Below are positions 62,080-64,000 of a stretch of DNA of 64,000 bases, piece by piece. How positions within the stretch are numbered: position 1 is the stretch's first letter; every line of letters begins with the position of its first letter. The notes beneath the pieces are model-generated. The model did not search any database and was not told where the DNA came from. It was given only the letters and a program-made list of their open reading frames with translations. The stretch is from Sphingobacterium arenae (GTDB lineage Bacteria > Bacteroidota > Bacteroidia > Sphingobacteriales > Sphingobacteriaceae): positions 62,001 to 126,000 of the forward strand of contig NZ_JACNYK010000007.1 of NCBI RefSeq assembly GCF_014692505.1, given 5' to 3'. The position numbers and the translations under genes are program-made.

Positions 62080-62424
62080 AAATTTTTAATGTCTTTTCTA
62101 CAGGATAGAACGCAGGTTCATATCTTAATGCTACAACAAAAGTAAGAAAATTATGTAAAGACAATTAATTTATACGACTACAATTATTTGTTGAGCGATG
62201 GAATCTTTTGGTGTAAAATTGTTTTTAAGTAACTTGATCTTCATTTTTTTTATATAAACAAAACCGTTACCTTTAAACAGTAATCACCAATTTACGGCTG
62301 TTGGTAGACTGTTTTATCGCTATACGTTGTTTTTGGATTGCGCCACCTTAGTTAGAGAAGAGTGTGAAACCTTACCCGATACGATCGGCAGAAGGCTCAT
62401 CAACCATTATAAATTGATAATAAA
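62080..62424. other. Divergent intergenic region between FKBP A and CBS genes
   Basis: 345 bases without a protein gene. It holds the FKBP promoter (62137-62164, minus strand). I find no clear promoter for the CBS gene and no RNA structure of note; the rest is AT-rich. Confidence 0.5.
62137..62164 (-). promoter_or_regulatory. Promoter of FKBP A
   Basis: On the minus strand TTG (62164-62162), a 17-base spacer and TACTTTTG (62144-62137) match the Bacteroidota promoter consensus. The predicted transcript starts about 50 bases before the ATG. Confidence 0.72.
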
Positions 62425-62853
62425 ATGAAAACCGTAAAACACATCCTCCAAGCAAAAGGTTCTGTGGTGTACGCCGTAAACCAAAACACTTCCGTTTTTG
62501 ATTCGTTACAAACGATGATGGAGAAAAACATCAGCGCTTTATTAATTATGGAACAAGAGGCATTGCTGGGTATTTTCACCGAGCGCGACTATGCCCGAAA
62601 AATCATCCTACAAGGCAAGTCCTCCAAAGAGACGCCTGTTCATCTCGTCATGACGTCTAACCTGCGAACGATCACCACGGACGAAAAAGTGGAGAATTGC
62701 ATGGAACTGATGACAAATAACCACGTGAGGCATTTGCCTGTAGTGGAAAATGGTCGGGTGTTAGGGATGATTTCTATTGGCGACATCGTGAAACATATCA
62801 TTGAAGATCAAAAACAAACCATTGACCAACTGCAAAGTTATATCAGTAGTTAA
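62425..62853 (+). CDS. CBS-domain-pair protein
   Basis: A 142-residue protein made of two CBS domains (about residues 10-65 and 75-135; GIFTERDYARKIILQGKSSK, HVRHLPVVENGRVLGMISIG). Stand-alone CBS pairs bind adenosine nucleotides and act as energy sensors, but no effector domain or partner is present here. A bidirectional terminator follows it. Confidence 0.9.
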   Translation: MKTVKHILQAKGSVVYAVNQNTSVFDSLQTMMEKNISALLIMEQEALLGIFTERDYARKIILQGKSSKETPVHLVMTSNLRTITTDEKVENCMELMTNNHVRHLPVVENGRVLGMISIGDIVKHIIEDQKQTIDQLQSYISS

Positions 62854-62902
62854 GAAAGGTCTTAGTTACCGCTTAATATGTAATCATAGTGAAACAAAAA
62901 CT

Positions 62903-62939
62903 AAAAATAGCCCGCGAACTTCCGTCGTGGGCTATTTTT
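62903..62939. terminator. Bidirectional terminator between CBS and thioredoxin genes
   Basis: Hairpin with arms AAAAATAGCCCGCGA and TCGTGGGCTATTTTT (one G-T pair) around a 7-base loop. A-run and T-run on the two sides let it work for both convergent genes. Confidence 0.9.
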
Positions 62940-62940
62940 G

Positions 62941-63438
62941 TTACTCACTTTCCGTCATACTGCCGATAACTGCTAATAATTCCTTTAGTTGATCGGGAGA
63001 GAGAACGCCACCATGACGAAATAATACTTGATAGTTGCGGTCAAGGAGGATCCACGTCGGAAACGCCAGTGTACCGGGACCATTCAATGCGTGCGCTAGT
63101 TCGTGTGTTCCGGTATTTTTGCCTGTTGGTTTGAAAACATACTTCCTACCTTGAAATAAGACGTTTGTTTTACTTTCCGCGTCAAATTCTATATAATAGA
63201 ATACGTTCGCTTTTGCAGCAAAATCGTCGTTTTTCTGGATTTGATTTTTTTGCATGCGGCAATATTGACACCAATCGGTAGAAAGCAAAACTAACAGGGG
63301 TTTTGCTTTCTGCTTCATGAGGCTATCTACCTTAGCGATATTCACGGGGTTTATTTGTGCATCACAGATGAACGACGTGAACAAGCCTGCTGCGATGAGC
63401 AAGGTAGAACGATATTGCCTTAATCTTACGGTTATCAT
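62941..63438 (-). CDS. Exported thioredoxin-like protein
   Basis: A 165-residue protein with a signal peptide (to about FICDAQ, residue 28) and a thioredoxin fold carrying the active-site motif WCQYC after LVLLSTD, and the cis-Pro segment LAFPTWILLD. It is probably a periplasmic disulfide reductase. Its gene starts 2 bases after the stop of the TonB receptor gene, so the two are surely cotranscribed. The stop codon nearly touches the shared terminator. Confidence 0.87.
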   Translation of the reverse strand: MITVRLRQYRSTLLIAAGLFTSFICDAQINPVNIAKVDSLMKQKAKPLLVLLSTDWCQYCRMQKNQIQKNDDFAAKANVFYYIEFDAESKTNVLFQGRKYVFKPTGKNTGTHELAHALNGPGTLAFPTWILLDRNYQVLFRHGGVLSPDQLKELLAVIGSMTESE

Positions 63439-63440
63439 AT

Positions 63441-64000
63441 TTACCTAAACATATTATACCGAACGCCTAAGAATCCACGAATTCCTTGGTTTGGTCCATA
63501 GACGTAACTCGGATCAAATGGTAGGAGACTCGGGTCATCAATTTTTTCAAACGGATCATGTGCACGAGAAATAATAAAAGGAATCCCTTTGGTAGGCGTC
63601 CAGTTTAGTAAATTCTTTACACCACCGAAAATTTCTAATCCGTTACGGAAATGCTTCGTAACCTGTATATTCTGAATACTCCATGCTTTCGACTCATCCG
63701 GTCTTGGGTCATCCGCACCCAAAACAGGTAAACGCATAGGGCCTATGACATTTCCGGTATAATCAAAACTTAATCCTAAACGGTTCCAGTTATAACCTAT
63801 GGTCCAGGTACCCATGTACTTCTCCGTCAGCATCTGCCATTCGCGTTCTCCCCCTTCTTCACTATGGACATCCATTACCGTTCCGCCGATCATGGCTTTG
63901 AAACCACTTGGGTGTGCCCAGTCCAAATTGAGGGAAATACCTTGTGAAACAGCGTGTCCGTCTAAATTGGAGTAGATGATCTTGTTGATATCGGTGTCAT
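63441..64000 (-). CDS. TonB-dependent receptor, C-terminal barrel part (cut by window edge)
   Basis: The reading frame is open to the end of the window, so only about 185 C-terminal residues are visible, starting within DTDINKIIYSNLDGHAVSQG. Barrel strands include LNLDWAHPSGFKAMIGGTV, WTIGYNWNRLGLSFDYTGNV, VTKHFRNGLEIFGGVKNLLN and the terminal strand IRGFLGVRYNMFR. VKNLLN (the VxNLxN motif) and the DPSYVYGPNQG segment are typical of TonB receptors. The ligand is unknown. The exported thioredoxin gene is directly downstream. Confidence 0.88.
   Translation of the reverse strand, partial: DTDINKIIYSNLDGHAVSQGISLNLDWAHPSGFKAMIGGTVMDVHSEEGGEREWQMLTEKYMGTWTIGYNWNRLGLSFDYTGNVIGPMRLPVLGADDPRPDESKAWSIQNIQVTKHFRNGLEIFGGVKNLLNWTPTKGIPFIISRAHDPFEKIDDPSLLPFDPSYVYGPNQGIRGFLGVRYNMFR

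Noticed and set aside
1..64000. CRISPR arrays, insertion sequences, prophage, tRNA or rRNA genes
   Set aside because: I looked for regularly spaced repeats, transposase motifs, phage structural genes and tRNA-like cloverleaf sequence and saw none.

Overview
The window is a 64 kb piece of a Bacteroidota chromosome, most likely from the family Sphingobacteriaceae (Sphingobacterium/Pedobacter group). The signs are paired SusC/SusD genes, a PorX-type response regulator with a PglZ domain, an LpxC-FabZ fusion, many short Bacteroidota-style secretion leaders ending in AQ, and -7 promoter elements of the TAnnTTTG form. I see no tRNA, rRNA, insertion sequence, prophage or CRISPR array. The left edge cuts an alanine dehydrogenase gene and the right edge cuts a TonB-dependent receptor gene.

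Layout. 1-7 kb: end of ald, an exported esterase, a TlpA-like thioredoxin, an ABC ATPase, an ECF sigma factor with a membrane partner and an outer-membrane protein, tsaE and porX. 7-13.7 kb: an HD phosphohydrolase, the lipid A genes lpxD-lpxC/fabZ-lpxA, an ABC ATPase, efp and 5-formyl-THF cyclo-ligase. 13.6-24.5 kb: a SerB/SerA-like fusion, an SDR enzyme, an arginase-fold protein, rmuC, ggt, an exonuclease/phosphatase-family protein, a MazG-like enzyme, dtd, and a TonB receptor under a TPP riboswitch. 24.5-32 kb: amidohydrolase, acylphosphatase, flippase, dusB, DUF4271, hemD and a JmjC/cupin-like protein. 32-36 kb: a short trp operon (trpE-trpG-trpC) behind a leader peptide with three adjacent Trp codons and a classical attenuator, then trmD.

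36-46.5 kb holds two SusC/SusD pairs with nearly identical SusC N-termini and a shared promoter-proximal element. 46.6-48.7 kb has two lineage-specific envelope proteins. 48.7-57.6 kb is an L-arabinose module: a GntR-type regulator, a Nudix-fold AraR-like regulator with a degenerate Nudix box, araB-araD-araA, a sodium/sugar symporter and a lipoprotein GalM. 57.6-64 kb has a DUF4136 lipoprotein, nadE, a PIN toxin/antitoxin pair, two FKBP-type lipoproteins, a CBS protein, and a thioredoxin downstream of a truncated TonB receptor.

The strongest non-coding signals are the trp attenuator (34973-35156) and the TPP riboswitch (24375-24487). The most unusual proteins are the SerB fusion whose SerA part lacks the NAD-binding domain, an arginase-fold protein lacking several canonical metal ligands, and an EF-P with Asn at its loop tip.
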